Source: Antilocapra americana | Taxonomy: Eukaryota > Chordata > Mammalia > Artiodactyla > Antilocapridae | Direction of reading: 5' to 3' | DNA: 64,000 nucleotides | Assembly: GCA_007570785.1 (NCBI GenBank) | Contig: ML660203.1 | Span: 4,889,476-4,953,475 of the forward strand | In this document: in pieces, positions 23,375 to 35,074 of the stretch | Layout: each line of letters opens with the position of its first letter | How positions within the stretch are numbered: the stretch's first letter is position 1 | Position numbers and translations under genes: made by a program | The notes under the pieces: generated by a model | Told to the model about the DNA's origin: nothing | The model's input: the letters and a program-made list of their open reading frames with translations, nothing else | Databases searched by the model: none

Positions 23375-23850
23375 AAAAATATGGATTATAGTAGCTTCAC
23401 AAAGTTTTGTCATATTCTACTGTACAGTAAAATGTATCAGCTGTATGTATACATATATCCCCTCACTTTTGGATTTCCTTCCGGTTTAGGTCACCACAGC
23501 TCATTACATAGAGCTCCCTGTGCTATACAGCAGGTCCTCATTAGTTATCTTTTAGTTTATAGATAGTAGTGCACATTTAGTATATAGATAGTAGTTTGAC
23601 CAAATTCTGGGAGATAATGAAGGACAGGGAAGCCTGGTGTGCTGCAGTTCATGGGATCGCAAAGAGTCAGACAGGACTTACTGACAGAACAACAGCAAAG
23701 TGTATATACATCAGTCTCGATTTCCCAGTTCATCCCACCCCTGCTTTCTCCCCTGGTGTCCATACCTTTGCTCTCTGTGTCTGTGACTCTATTTCTACTT
23801 TTCAAATAGGTTCTTCTGCACCATTTTCAACAATTAAGTAAGTTAGAAGG
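23375..23850 (-). mobile_element. Ruminant L1 3' end, antisense, split by a BovB/SINE fragment
   Basis: atggattatagtagcttcac, ctgtgctatacagcaggtcc, then after the insert cccagttcatcccacccctg and ctctgtgtctgtgactct. This is the complement of a ruminant L1 3' region. Confidence 0.85.
23599..23699 (+). mobile_element. BovB/Bov-A 3' end fragment
   Basis: Sense BovB-type tail: ttctgggagataatgaagga, gcctggtgtgctgcagttca, gcaaagagtcagacagga, then acaacagcaaag. It interrupts the antisense L1. Confidence 0.85.
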
Positions 23851-24590
23851 TTAAGTATCATATAAGAATCATATATACGAGCATAATGTAAGCCTCATTT
23901 TTCACACTCTGAAGTTTTCTTGTCAAAAATCTTTCTAATAAATGGGAAGAGATTTTGATAGTGGGAAAATGTCTAGTTTTGTCTCAAACCCTTTTAGATT
24001 ATACCAAAGTTATCTTCAGTGTGAAACTTGCCTAGGATTTCAGTATGACTGGGATAAAGCTACCTGATGAAACGTGCTAAAGAATTTATAAGCATCCTTT
24101 CCTAAAGATACATGTCACAACCAATCAGCTGCCGCATGATAACCAGGTGATAAAATGTTCACACAGCAGGCATATGAAGAAAACCCACATGTAGTTAAGT
24201 CCCCTGTAAGTAATGCAGAGCCTCAAGCTTGCCTTTAACCAATTGGGATGGCATGACATACAGCCGTCTCTCTAGTCTATGATTCTTCACTCAGTACTTA
24301 TTCTGTAATCATCTCACAGTCCGGAGAATCTGGCATTTTAATTTCATCTCTCAGGGGAATATGTGGATACTGGCACCATGACAAGTATAACAGTAAAACA
24401 GAAGGACAGTTACCTTAGGCTGACACGCCATCCTTCTCTTTTTTCCAGATTTCCAAGAAAGTCACGGTCAAGGTTCATAGCAAAAAATTTTGCTGTGACT
24501 TCATATGCATGGCCGTTCACTGCATGAAATCTCAAAAAAAAGCATGTGTTCCAAACTGTTTCTTGTCTGGGTAGTCTAACCATAAGTCAT
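23851..24590. other. Unassigned, no gene seen
   Basis: AT-rich low-repeat sequence without coding signal. Confidence 0.35.
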
Positions 24591-24594
24591 TCAT

Positions 24595-24665
24595 TTTTAA
24601 TCATTCCACAAATATATTTTCAGCATCCATTGTATGCCAGACATCATGGTGGCCATTGGGAAACA
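24595..24665 (-). mobile_element. L2/MIR 3' tail, antisense
   Basis: Decayed ttccacaaatatattttcag and cattgtatgccagacatc, the antisense tail shared by L2 and MIR. Confidence 0.5.
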
Positions 24666-24667
24666 GT

Positions 24668-25015
24668 ATAGTATAGTGGTAAAGAATGGGAGGTTTGAAC
24701 ACAGATAGCGTTTGAATACCAGCTGTTATTTACTGTCTTATATGCCTTATATGTGTTCTTTAACTTCTCTGAGTCTCATTTTCTCATTATGAGAAGAGGA
24801 AAATACTCAAGCCAATTTATCAGATAATCATGAGGGTTAGAGAATTCCCTACTGATGGTCCAGTAGTTAAGTTTCTGTGTTTCCAGTATAAGGGGTACAG
24901 GTTTGATCCCTGGTTGGGGAAATAAGATTCCACATGCCATGTGTGCAACAAAAACAAAAAAAAAATTATTGTGAGGATTATAGGTGCATAAACACAAAAT
25001 ATGTTCAGATGATGA
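24668..25015 (+). mobile_element. MIR SINE, split by a CHR SINE
   Basis: Sense MIR: agtggtaaagaatgggaggt, aacttctctgagtctcattt, then past the CHR insert attgtgaggattataggtgc. Confidence 0.7.
24843..24966 (+). mobile_element. CHR-type SINE inside a MIR
   Basis: gaattccctactgatggtcc head, gtttgatccctggttgggg box-like segment, gattccacatgccatgtg, then an A-rich tail. Confidence 0.82.
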
Positions 25016-25029
25016 TGATGGAGATGATT

Positions 25030-25383
25030 TGTATTAGTTTGTTCAGGCTGTCATAAAAAAAAAAAAACCTTAGCCTCAGTTGTTCAAACAACAGAAATTT
25101 ATTTTCTCCACATTCTGGAGACTTGAAAGTCCAAGATCAAAGTCCAGCAGGTCAAAGTTTCTAGTAAGAATTCTCTTTTTCACTTATAGACGATACCTTC
25201 TGTTGAATCCTCACGTGGCCAAGAAAGAGTGAGAAACCTCTCTGAAGCAAAGGGCACTAATCCCATCACATCAGGGCTCCACCCTCATCTAACCCTTATT
25301 ATCACCCAAAGTCATCTCCAAATACCACTGGGACTCGGGACTTCAAAAGATAATTTTGGGGAGACACAGTTCAGTCTGTAGCA
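25030..25383 (-). mobile_element. MLT1/MST-type MaLR solo LTR, antisense
   Basis: tgtattagtttgttcaggct start, caacagaaatttattttctc, gggcactaatcccatcacat, ending acagttcagtctgtagca. Nearly full length, with TG and CA ends. It contains an A-run near 25056. Confidence 0.85.
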
Positions 25384-25389
25384 TTGATA

Positions 25390-26635
25390 TCATTATTTCC
25401 ACTTACCTGAAGCTGCATTTCATCATTTATATCAAGGGATTAAGAATATGTATCTTTTTTAAGATGCCAAAATCCCTATGGAAATTGCACAATTCAAAAA
25501 AGCCACCTTTGGGCCTTCTAGAAATGACTCAACTTCTCTCTTTAAGAACTATCTAAATTCAAGCACCCTCTATATTTTCAAGATCCGCTTTCTGTCCAAC
25601 CACACGCTCCAGTCACCCGTAGCAGATGTTGGCTCTAGTAAATACTGTAACCCAAGGATTGTAAACATTTCTGAGGCAATGTTTAGAATGGTTACAGCCA
25701 CCCTTCTAATTTAGCTAAGACATTTTTTTCACAACATGAGGATTAAATAGTCAACTTATGTCCTATGCACACAAATGACTCCAACAACAGGAGCCACAGC
25801 TGACCCAATAATGAACTTTCTTAACCTATCCTTGAAAAGAAAAGCAGTCATATTAGTTACCTTCAGATGGGTTTTTTCAGGGTTTCTGAACCACCCATCT
25901 GGCTTGCTCTTTATGTCAGGACACTGAAAGTTCCTGTTACTAAGGAAGAAGAACATATTGCACCCCAAAGTCCATTTTCATTAGCAGAGCAATGATGCCA
26001 TCATGCACTTCTTCTGGGGGAATTAAGAATGTGAACAGAAGTTTGCTGTAACTAGCTCCAGCCAGTTGCTAAATACTCTGGACTTGCAACCTCATTGTTG
26101 AATCTGAGTTTGAAACTGGCTGAGGTGGGAACATTTACACCTTGAAAATCAGCGAATACTACAAGTCATGGCCTTTCCACTTCTAGAAGTTTATCAGCAT
26201 CCAGTAGACTTTAACTTCTTCCATTTTTAAAAGTCTTAGACTGGGCCAAGTCTTCACCATACCTGGGGATATAGATCATATAATTTGCTCTAATATACAG
26301 ATTCTTGCCTTCACATAGTATCTGATGCATAATACTCTCTACTATTGTCTTGGCAGGTATACTTTAGAAGACCATAAGTTGCCACAAAACTTGTTTTGAA
26401 AGTATTTATAAAAACAAAAACATGTATCTGATAGATATTAGGAAGAGAATGAGAATGAGGAGTGGAAAAAAAAACAAACAAAAAAATAAGTAAATCAAGT
26501 GAGAGGTCTTGCACAGATGATAAAATCATGCCAAGTCCTGTGACATTTAAGTAATTCTATCTCCTGTACCTGAAGTATGAGGGGTGGGGTGAGAGTACAT
26601 TGCAGAAAAGTCAATGTTGAGTGTAATATGTGTAC
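25390..26635. other. Low-repeat sequence, no supported gene
   Basis: No clear transposon and no coding signal over about 1.2 kb. Short frames only. Confidence 0.35.
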
Positions 26636-26639
26636 ATAT

Positions 26640-26797
26640 AATTGTTAACACCAGAAACTACTGTAGGAAGGAGTCATGTCTCACTAGTTTCTGCACCTCC
26701 AGCGTTTATTGCAATGCTTGTCAGTGAGAAAGAATTCATAACATGTTTCTAAAACATCTAAGAGAGTTATTGAATAAGTGAATAATAATAATAATAA
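26640..26797 (+). mobile_element. L2 3' tail with (AAT)n
   Basis: Decayed L2 end (gtctcactagtttctgcacc, cagcgtttattgcaatgctt, attgaataagtgaataat) running into about five AAT units at 26781-26797. Confidence 0.5.
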
Positions 26798-26801
26798 CAG
26801 A

Positions 26802-26985
26802 GTTTCCCTGGTGGCTCAGTGGTAAAGAATCTGCCTTCAATGCAAGAGACATGGATTTGATCCTTGGGTCAGGAAGATCCTCTAGAGAAGGAAATGGCAA
26901 CTCACTCCAGTATTCTTGCCTGGGAAATCCCATGCAGCCTGGTGGGCTACAGTCCATGGGGTTGTAAGAGTTGGATATAGTGACC
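26802..26985 (+). mobile_element. Bov-tA/Bov-A2 SINE
   Basis: Sense copy starting gtttccctggtggctcagtg, with ctggtgggctacagtccatg near the end and an aac-rich tail. Confidence 0.95.
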
Positions 26986-27084
26986 AAACTACCACCACTA
27001 ACAACAATAATAGCAATGTTAATAAAATCTCAATCTTTCAGCACAGTTACCTTTTGCTATGGGTACCAATAAAATTGTTTCCAA

Positions 27085-27660
27085 TACACATTAGATTCCA
27101 TCACTGACTTGTTTGGAACCCTCCAATGGCTTCCTACCACACCTAAACTCATTAACCCTGGCCCCAAGTCCTTTCTGATCATTTACCCACCTAACTCTTA
27201 TCTTGTACTCCTCTGCCTCTCATTAACTTGGCTCTATCTACACTAAGCCTTCTCTCCTCTCCTTGAATGTCTCATTTCTTGCTCAGACAGTTTATACCTT
27301 GCTCTGTCTTCCTGTAGATCTTGACTTGGCTTACTCTTTGACTCATGCAGGTCTTTTCTCAAAGGTCAACCCCCCATGGAAGATTTCCTTTGGGCAATAT
27401 ACCTAAAATAGAACTGCCATCACTAGACAGCGTTTGATCTTTTTAATGTTTTATTTTTCTGTATAGCACTCACACTTTTTGACATTTGTTTACTCAGTGG
27501 TTTGTTCATTGTCCTCATCTGATTGAAGATTGACTCTAGAAGACTGGGGACTTTGCCCACTTTGTCTTGTACGGTATCCTTGATTTCTGGAACAGGACCC
27601 ATCACTGTAGGATCTCATTAAACTTCTGATGATCTTTTGATAAGTGATGAATAAATGAGG
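27085..27660 (+). mobile_element. L2 LINE 3' end
   Basis: Long ordered match to sense L2: gaaccctccaatggcttcct, tccttgaatgtctcatttct, gcaggtcttttctcaaaggt, actctagaagactggggact, and a decayed gatgaataaatgaggga tail. Confidence 0.75.
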
Positions 27661-27939
27661 GAATAAGGGAATGACTTCATTCACAAAAACTCTAGAGTAA
27701 TTGGCCAAGGCACCATGAACTACATGGATATCTCAGTCTACAGAGGTCACAACGCTGCTAGCTGCTCCTGGAGGCAAGCTGATGATATTGCAGTGCTAAG
27801 CACGGCAGCTCTCCAGTCTGAACCTCTAATTATAGGCCAGGTTCTGAGTAACAGAAACAGAACATATTCACATGCATAATGCAGACAATTATAATTCAAC
27901 ACCAAAAAGCTAACTGAATGTATCCCCTCATCCCCAACT

Positions 27940-28400
27940 TCTCATTCTTTTTCTCAGCTCATGATATTGGCAAAGCCAAACAATGGGGTACCATCCTAGA
28001 TTTTTTATTTATTCTCCACACTGCCTCCCTCAGAGATATCATTCTAAAATGTCATGTCCTCAGTAAAGAAAAAAAAATTTCTAGTACTTACAGGTTAGAA
28101 CCCAGACCTCTTAGAAAGGCATTAAGGTGACAACTCCTCCAACTCAGATCTAGTTTTCCAATTTCATCTCTAGAGTCATATATTAACTTCCAGCCACTGG
28201 CTAGATTTTTTTTTAACCCCACACAAGCTGTGTCTAGCTTTCCATTTCTTGAATCCACCATGCTCATTCATGCCATCAATTTTATACTTTCTGAGAGCCT
28301 CTGACTAGACTATCTTGCCTCTCCCAGCCTGTCATATGAATCATTCAATGCTCTCACAGGAAGCCTTTCCTGACAACCACCAAGCTGATTTAATTGCCTT
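27940..28400 (+). mobile_element. Probable L2 LINE fragment
   Basis: Pyrimidine-rich L2-like order (ctcattcatgccatcaattt, then caggaagcctttcctgacaa). More decayed than the copy just upstream. Confidence 0.45.
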
Positions 28401-29185
28401 CTCCTGATGTGTTCTTTGGAAATCCTAAGTGGGCTCCTGGTTCTAACAGTTTCCCTCTTGAAAAAGCTCCAACAAGAGTGCTAATCTCCAGGGTACACAT
28501 GTTTAACCCCATCACTGAACCGGCTAAGTCTGCAAGGAAATTCTTTACAAATACTGAGAAGACAGGGCCAAAGACCTAATTAATTTTTCAACACTGAAGT
28601 CTGAGTTCTACAATTTGTCTCTTTTTTATGATAATAAATTTCTCTAAAACAAGCAGGGCCTGGTGGTTGGGCAAGGGGCCAGCAATCCTCATTTGGCAAA
28701 AGGTTGGCTTGACTCAGGCTGTGTATATTTGGAGAACAATGCCATAGGTCAAATGTCAATGTTAGCCCAGTTCCCTTCCAATAGAGAATGTAGAACCCCC
28801 ATGTGTGCCAACTGCCAAGAGATAGCCATGGATGTCCTTCGGGTTCTCACTCTAAGAGCACTTTGGGCCTTCGTGAATGCCAATATTTTCAAACTGAATT
28901 CACAGACTTGTAGAACTCATGATATTGAAGTGACCTTAGAAATGATTAAGTTAATCATTTATTTATTCCATAGGTAAGGTGTATCCCTGCTTCTAACACT
29001 AGTTTTCAGCCCACTGACACATTTTATCCAGTCCTAGCTGTTCAGAAAGATAATCTGCCATTCCTTCTTATCCTATTCCAGAGTCAAGAAGAACTCAGGT
29101 ATCAATACTATAAGAAATCAAACAGTTAACTGCAAATTACCACTGAGGGTAGAAACAATTACTATCTTATTTCTAACAGCAAAGG
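28401..29185. other. Low-repeat sequence with an isolated open frame
   Basis: A 104-codon plus-strand frame at 28663-28977 runs to a GTAAGG splice-donor-like word at 28974. No acceptor partner, domain or family match. Probably chance. Confidence 0.3.
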
Positions 29186-29187
29186 CA

Positions 29188-29373
29188 AGGGACTTCCCTG
29201 GTGGTGCAGTGGTTAGAACCTCACCTTCTGACTCTGGGGGTGCAAATTTGATCCCTGGTCTGGGAGCTAAGATCCCACATGTCTTGTTACCAAAAAGAGA
29301 AAAGAAAGTCAGAACCATAAAACGGAAACAATATGGTAATAAATTCAATAAAGACTTAAAAAAAATACAGACA
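29188..29373 (+). mobile_element. CHR-type SINE, long form
   Basis: gggacttccctggtggtgca head, gatccctggtctgggagcta, then the extended tail agaaagtcagaaccataaaa and aataaagacttaaaaaa. Confidence 0.85.
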
Positions 29374-29472
29374 TAGGTGACATGTATCCCCTTCATGCTT
29401 TAGGCATTGCTCTGGAATAAAAACTTCACAGTGGGAAAATAATGGAAAGGTTGCTTTCTTAATTCCCATGTC

Positions 29473-29491
29473 TGTGTGTGTGTGTGTGTGC

Positions 29492-29522
<31 letters not shown>

Positions 29523-29541
29523 TGTGTGCATGTGCGCACGC
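29473..29541. repeat. (TG)n(CG)8(TG)n alternating tract
   Basis: 69 bp of unbroken pyrimidine-purine alternation with a pure (CG)8 core at 29491-29506 flanked by TG runs. Strong Z-DNA-forming composition. It abuts the antisense SINE that follows. Confidence 0.97.
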
Positions 29542-29728
29542 TAAGTTGCTTCACTGGGATCTGACTCTTTCCCATGCTATGGACCGTAGTCTTCCAGGCT
29601 CCTCTATCCATGAGATTCTCTAGGCAACAATACCAGAGTGGGTTGTCATGCCGGCCCAACCCAGGGTTTAAATCCGTGTCTCCTGCACTGAAGGCAGATT
29701 CTTTTCTGCTGAGTCACTGGGGAGGACC
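29542..29728 (-). mobile_element. Bov-tA SINE, antisense
   Basis: ctaagttgcttcactgggat, cttccaggctcctctatcca, aacccagggtttaaatccgt, ending in a diverged head. A short internal deletion lies near 29653. Confidence 0.92.
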
Positions 29729-29784
29729 CTCATTCCTACATATCTAGACCTTTTGAAAACTGTATTTTATTTTTGCTTCAAGTT

Positions 29785-30365
29785 TTAGTTTCCTATTTCT
29801 GTGTAGCAGCTTGGAGTGACACACATCTATGAGCTCACACTTTGTATAGGTTGGAAGTCTTGGTACACAAGACTGGATTCTCTGCCCAGGATCTCATGAA
29901 GCTAAAGTCAAGGGCACAGCAGGGTTGGTGTCCTCTTTTGACGTTCAGGGTCCTCTTCCCATCTTACCATTGCAATAGAATTTGATTCCTTGCAATTGTT
30001 GTATTGAAATCTCTGCTTTCTGGCTGGCTATTGGCAGAGGCCATTCATTCTCAGCTCCTAGAAGCTGCCCATGTCTCTCACCATCTTTAAGCCAGCAGTG
30101 ATCCATTGAATCTTTCTTGTATTTCACATCTCTGGCTTCCTCTTCTGTGATGCTGGAGGAAACAGTACACTTTTAAAAAGGCTCATATGACGCTCACATG
30201 ATGATTTCCTGGTCAGTTGATTTGGTACCTTTATTACATCTGCAAAATCCCATTATAGCAACACCTAAATTAGCACTTGATTTAATAACTTGGAGTACAT
30301 GTGTATAAATCAGAGGCCAGAGGTCTTGGAGAGACATCATAGAATTTTGTCTGCCCCACCTTCTC
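29785..30365 (-). mobile_element. MLT1-type LTR, antisense
   Basis: Order fits an antisense MaLR LTR: gtttcctatttctgtgtagc, agactggattctctgcccag, gcaaaatcccattatagcaa, tagaattttgtctgccccac. Diverged. Confidence 0.55.
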
Positions 30366-30839
30366 AGAGTCATCAACAAAGTAGATTTCAGAAAGACTAT
30401 GTAACTTCTTTCTTTACCTTCACCCCAAGTTGTCTCTTTGTATATAGCTCATGTTTTTCTGCACATTTTTGCCTGGGTGTCCTATAGGCACCTTGAACTC
30501 AGGATGTTCTCATTTCAGATGGCATGGCAGAATAGGATGGAATGAATTTAGAGAGATAGTCTGATGCAACCAGAGCCACACTGGTCAAAACAAAGAAAGT
30601 TGACTATACTCACATTGTAGTGGCATGCCATTAAAGTCATTTAGCTAGGTATGTAATATGATCAGGTGTGTTGGAAAGGTGAATGAGTGCATGTAAAGAG
30701 ACCAGTGCATCATAGTTGCAGTGCCCAGGTAAGAGGTGGCAGTGGTCTGAACTGGTGTCAGGATTGTAGGACAGAGACCTTTCCCGCTAATACAGTAAAA
30801 CTAGATCTGCACTCAGCATTCCCCACACTTCTCTCTCAT

Positions 30840-30970
30840 ATTACTCATTGCATTATTTTGGAACTGTCACTTGGGGTGTCTCTTTCCCCTTCTTGACTAT
30901 CTTATAGTACTATATCCCAAGCACAGTGTTGGCACATAGTAGGCAAGCAGTAAATGCTCATGAACCATCT
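30840..30970 (+). mobile_element. L2 3' tail
   Basis: ccaagcacagtgttggcaca, tagtaggcaagcagtaaatg: the sense tail shared by L2 and MIR. Confidence 0.55.
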
Positions 30971-31277
30971 GACCTCTTCCCTATGCCATCGCCCCAGATC
31001 CCTTGCCTCCTTGTGGAACCCTCTTCTGGGCTTGATCTTGCTTTCCCTCCCTCGGCTCATATAATGTGCCCTGCCTGACCCAGAAGCATCTGGGGTTCTT
31101 TGCGTCTTCCCTCTGTACTCCCATTGTCTAGTCCATTCAACCCAAGTTGAAGTTCCCTCCTCCCAGCTCATTTGGCTCTCAGTTACTGGCCAAGATTGAA
31201 CAAGTTCCCTCTTGTCTCTGGCTGAGCTGAATTGAATATTTTATTATCTCCCTCTACCGCAAAATCTGGGCTTCCTA

Positions 31278-31483
31278 GTGGCTTCCTGGTGGCTCAGTGG
31301 TAAAGAATCCACCTGCCAATGCAGGAGAAGCAGGCTTGATCACTGTGTGGGGTAGGTCCCCTGGAGAGAAAAATGGCAACCACCCCAGTAGTCTTGCCTA
31401 GAGACTCCCAGGGAGAGAGAAGCCTGGCAGGCTATAGTCCATGGGGTCACAAAGGTCAGAGACTTAGTGATGAAACAACAACA
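31278..31483 (+). mobile_element. Bov-tA SINE with a small 5' duplication
   Basis: The head appears twice in part (cttcctagtggcttcctggt), then a normal body with ctggcaggctatagtccatg and an aacaacaac tail. Confidence 0.93.
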
Positions 31484-32358
31484 AGCCCAAAGTCTACAAC
31501 AGACACCACTTTTGCTACATTCTCTATATTCCAGCTCCATGTCCAGCTGCCACACAGCCCTTCTTCCCATGTGTCTCTCAACCTTCTAGGCAAGTCCACC
31601 AAAGAATAAGGGCTGGAGTTTCCACAGCCCCAGACATATTAGGACAGAACATTTATATTTAATAGCGCTTTGCTCTTCTTTCCACTTTTAGGATTCTAAA
31701 ATGCCCTTGTGAGGTCTAATGAGTCCAGTTGGAAATATTCCCTATTTCTTGAAATGGCTGTTTGGTCTGACTGCTCCTCTCTGCTGAGTGAGTCCTATGA
31801 AAATTACTTTACTCACAGATTTGACTTCACTAATTTTACTTTTAGTCCTATTAGAAGACAAACCATTTGCTCCTGCACCCCACCCTCCCCCTTCAAATGA
31901 GCATCAAGGGGACTGCTTGTGTTTTGTTCCTAAGACTGCTGTTGAACTTTAGGCTCCAGGAAGAGCAAGACACTCCTAGGTCTTGGCAACCAAATCCTGC
32001 ACTGCCTCCCTCCATTGGTTTTGTCCTCTAAGTCCTGGTACCTTGTGAACAATTTGTAAAATTAGGAAATTAAGAAAACAGAGACCAAAAAAGACTTGGG
32101 AAATGCTTAGTAAGGAAAACCCCTTCATAGACATGAAACCTCAACAACAAATTTGCCAAGGGAATTTGAACTGTAGACTCTCTGATGGAGTGCTCTAAAT
32201 AATAAATATTCTGTCTCTCCTTGAAAACCTGGTAGATGCTAAGTGAACATTAATTTCCTCTAGAGGGTGAGGAAGGAAAAAAAAAAACTATATTTGATTA
32301 ACAAATGGCAATTTATGAATAAGTATCTTCCACCAAAGACAAATTCATATGAAGAGCT
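31484..32358. other. Unassigned, no gene seen
   Basis: No clear repeat or coding signal. An A-run lies at about 32278-32287. Confidence 0.35.
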
Positions 32359-32359
32359 G

Positions 32360-32567
32360 ATTCCATCTCTGGTGGCTCAGATGGTAAAGAATCCACCTGC
32401 AAACCTGGATACCTGGGTTAGTTCCCTGGATTGGGAAAACCCCTTAGAGAAGGGAACAGCTACCCACTCCAGTAGTCTTGCCTGGAGAATTCAATGGACA
32501 GAGGAGGCTGGCAGGCTACCGTCCATGGAATTGTAAAGAGTAGAACACGACTGAGTGACTTTCACTT
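32360..32567 (+). mobile_element. Bov-tA/Bov-A2 SINE
   Basis: Sense copy: ccatctctggtggctcagat start, agaatccacctgcaaacctg, tggcaggctaccgtccatgg, ending gtgactttcactttc. Confidence 0.94.
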
Positions 32568-34084
32568 TCTTTCATTTCTTTGCTGTAATTTTTCTTGGAA
32601 CCCTTCATTGTACTCAATCCCTTCCTTTTCTGGACCCATGAACTTCAGACTTGTGATCCCAGAAGAATGAGGAATGTTGCTTGAATGAGGTGGCAGATTC
32701 CCCCTTTTCTCACAGTTAATATGATCATTTCCTCTACGTGTGAAATATCACACTTATAAACATTTTACCAGGAGGTTTATTTGCAAAAGAGAAGCCATTT
32801 TAAGGAAAAGAGGTGGGGTCCTGGTTCTGATTTTTCCCATGAATGTTCTGAGTCAGCCAAAAAGATATCTATACCCAATGGGCATCCAGAAATGGGAAAG
32901 AAAGGAATTCCACATAAACTTTTGTAAGGCAAAAACCAAAGATGGGTTGTATCTTCAGTGTGACCACAACTTTCACTTTAAATAAGTTTTACTTAAATCA
33001 CATCGTTTGAAATTTACATCCAGTGTCTGCCAGGAATTAAGGCTCTCTACTTTTATAGGAAGATAGTTCCTTCTTCACTGGCTTGCAGGGTACCAAAGGA
33101 GGCATCTGGGTGCCATGTGAGGCACAGATACTCTTTAATGTCACTTCTCCCAGGCTGCGAAGTCAGCTCTGCACCATGGTGTGGGTCTCAACTCCACCTC
33201 CTTGGCTACAAGCTAAAGAAATAGTGAGTATAAACTGCTCTCGGTTGAGATTTTTTTGTAGCAGAAAGTTGTATCTTTTTCAGGTTTATTCATTAGTCTT
33301 ATCTCCGTTGTCTAGAACTAAGGCATAAATATGTGTGTGTGAGAAAGAGAGAGATAAGATGTAGAAACAGAAGCAAGAACAGGAGGAGGAGGGGAGGAGA
33401 AGAGACAGACAGAGAGACACCCTACAGAACAGGCTGCTATAGAGGATATGAAAGTAAAAAGGGCACACAAGCAACTTCAACTATAAAATTCCCTAAACCT
33501 CCAGCAATGTGCTGCTTCCCTTCTTAGAGCAAATCAGCTAAAGAGAGGTGGTCACCATGAAAACCATGAGACCTGCCCAACTATCCTTGTTGTTAGATAT
33601 GTCCTGAGGTCAGAGAAAACCCACCAGATCGTCATTACCTCCTCCACCCCAGGAGCAGGGGCTGTGAGAGTAGTGAGCTTGTTAATAATAATGCAGAAAG
33701 CAGCAGGGAGAAGTGATATTAACGCATGACATGCAATTGTTCATGTGGTGGACAAATTAGTGGACATGATGTATTTTGCTCATTTTGGTAACTTATTCTG
33801 AGAGTTGAGACTGAGAGATTTTGTTGACATTTTACATATCACAGTCAAAAACAAGCACCCATTGTACAAAGAAATATCAACATTCTGAATTACTGAAGTT
33901 CCTCAGGTTCCCAGAAAGTCTGCAGGGATTTAGGCTTAATTACTATTTTCATGAGGGGTGAGTGAATTTCAGCCATTTGAACTACATGGAATTTTTAGAG
34001 TGCATTTTATGGCTAACAGCTTTCCTTTTCTCTTCTTTTATCTTCCCTTAAATCATTTGACTTGCTCAGGAACCATATTCTCAT
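32568..34084. other. Low-repeat sequence, no supported gene
   Basis: Frames of 81 codons at 32740-32985 and 33083-33328 have no family match. A purine-rich patch lies at about 33340-33420. Confidence 0.35.
33340..33420. repeat. Purine-rich (GA/AGG) low-complexity patch
   Basis: Runs of gaga and aggagg with few pyrimidines. Low complexity, not a clean tandem array. Confidence 0.8.
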
Positions 34085-34245
34085 ACCCTGTACCCATATT
34101 CAATTTAGAGATGAGAAATTGGAGGCTTGGAGAACTGAAATAATTTGTCCAAGATCACAGAGTTATATCTGGCAAAGATGATCTTTGAAATTAGGTCTAT
34201 ATGCTCTCAAAGCTCAGTCTTTTTCCATCACACCATGAACAGGAA
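34085..34245 (-). mobile_element. MIR SINE, antisense
   Basis: tagagatgagaaattggagg, ataatttgtccaagatcaca, gagttatatctggcaaa: the antisense MIR core and flank. Confidence 0.75.
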
Positions 34246-34546
34246 GTAAAACACCAATTGGAGCTTAACTGGGATGTGTTTCTACACGTCCCTGAAGGAC
34301 AAAGATAAATGTTTTAGAGTCAGGGACATAGAAAGCCTGAGAGGCCCCTGAATGGTGATCACTTCTAGACTGTTGAAACTACTCTTCCCAAGCTCACTGT
34401 CAACTTCTTTGTTGACAAATCCAACGTACTCTCAAGAAACCAGTATTCTTATTTGTAAGTAATGGGAACTCAACGTGGATACCTAGGAGTAGAACCGATC
34501 TTAGACACACAGTTCAAAGTGGATCCTGGAGTGAAAATAGCAATAT

Positions 34547-34640
34547 CCTCCCCTTCCACCCTTCTTCCTTTTCCTTCCTTCCCTGTCCTCCTCCCCTTTC
34601 CTCTACTCCTTTCCTCCTTCCTCTCTTGCTTCTTCCTCTA
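34547..34640. repeat. Polypyrimidine (CCTT/CT-rich) tract
   Basis: About 94 bp almost entirely C and T on the plus strand with few interruptions. Mirror-like patches could form an intramolecular triplex. Confidence 0.9.
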
Positions 34641-35074
34641 TTAGTCACATTCCCTCCTACTGACAACTTTTTCCATTTATGTAGATAAGAGAGAAGCAAA
34701 AACACTACAGAATACTCCAGATTTACGTCATGCCAGCCTGGCAATGGCAGAAGACAGAGACACTGTCTTCTAGTGTTAATATGTGAAATAATTTAAATGA
34801 TCTTGATTTACTCTTTTGGATCATGACTTCTATGGACAAGCCAAGAAAGTAATTGACACAAATCCATGAAGATGTATTTTGGACCTAACCTCACTTCAAT
34901 TGCCAGAAGTATGTGTCCTTTTCTTCCTGAATTCCCCAAATCTTCAATTCTCTTCTAAGCTTGGAATTCTTCTTTATAATCAATTTTATTATAACCTTCT
35001 CATAACTGGTGTAAACCCTCTAGCAAAGCATGGAGGATCCTCATGGTTTGGTTAGTGGTAGTGATGAAATGATA

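Noticed and set aside
28663..28977. 104-codon frame ending at a GTAAGG splice-donor-like word
   Set aside because: No acceptor partner, no domain; a single donor word is common by chance.
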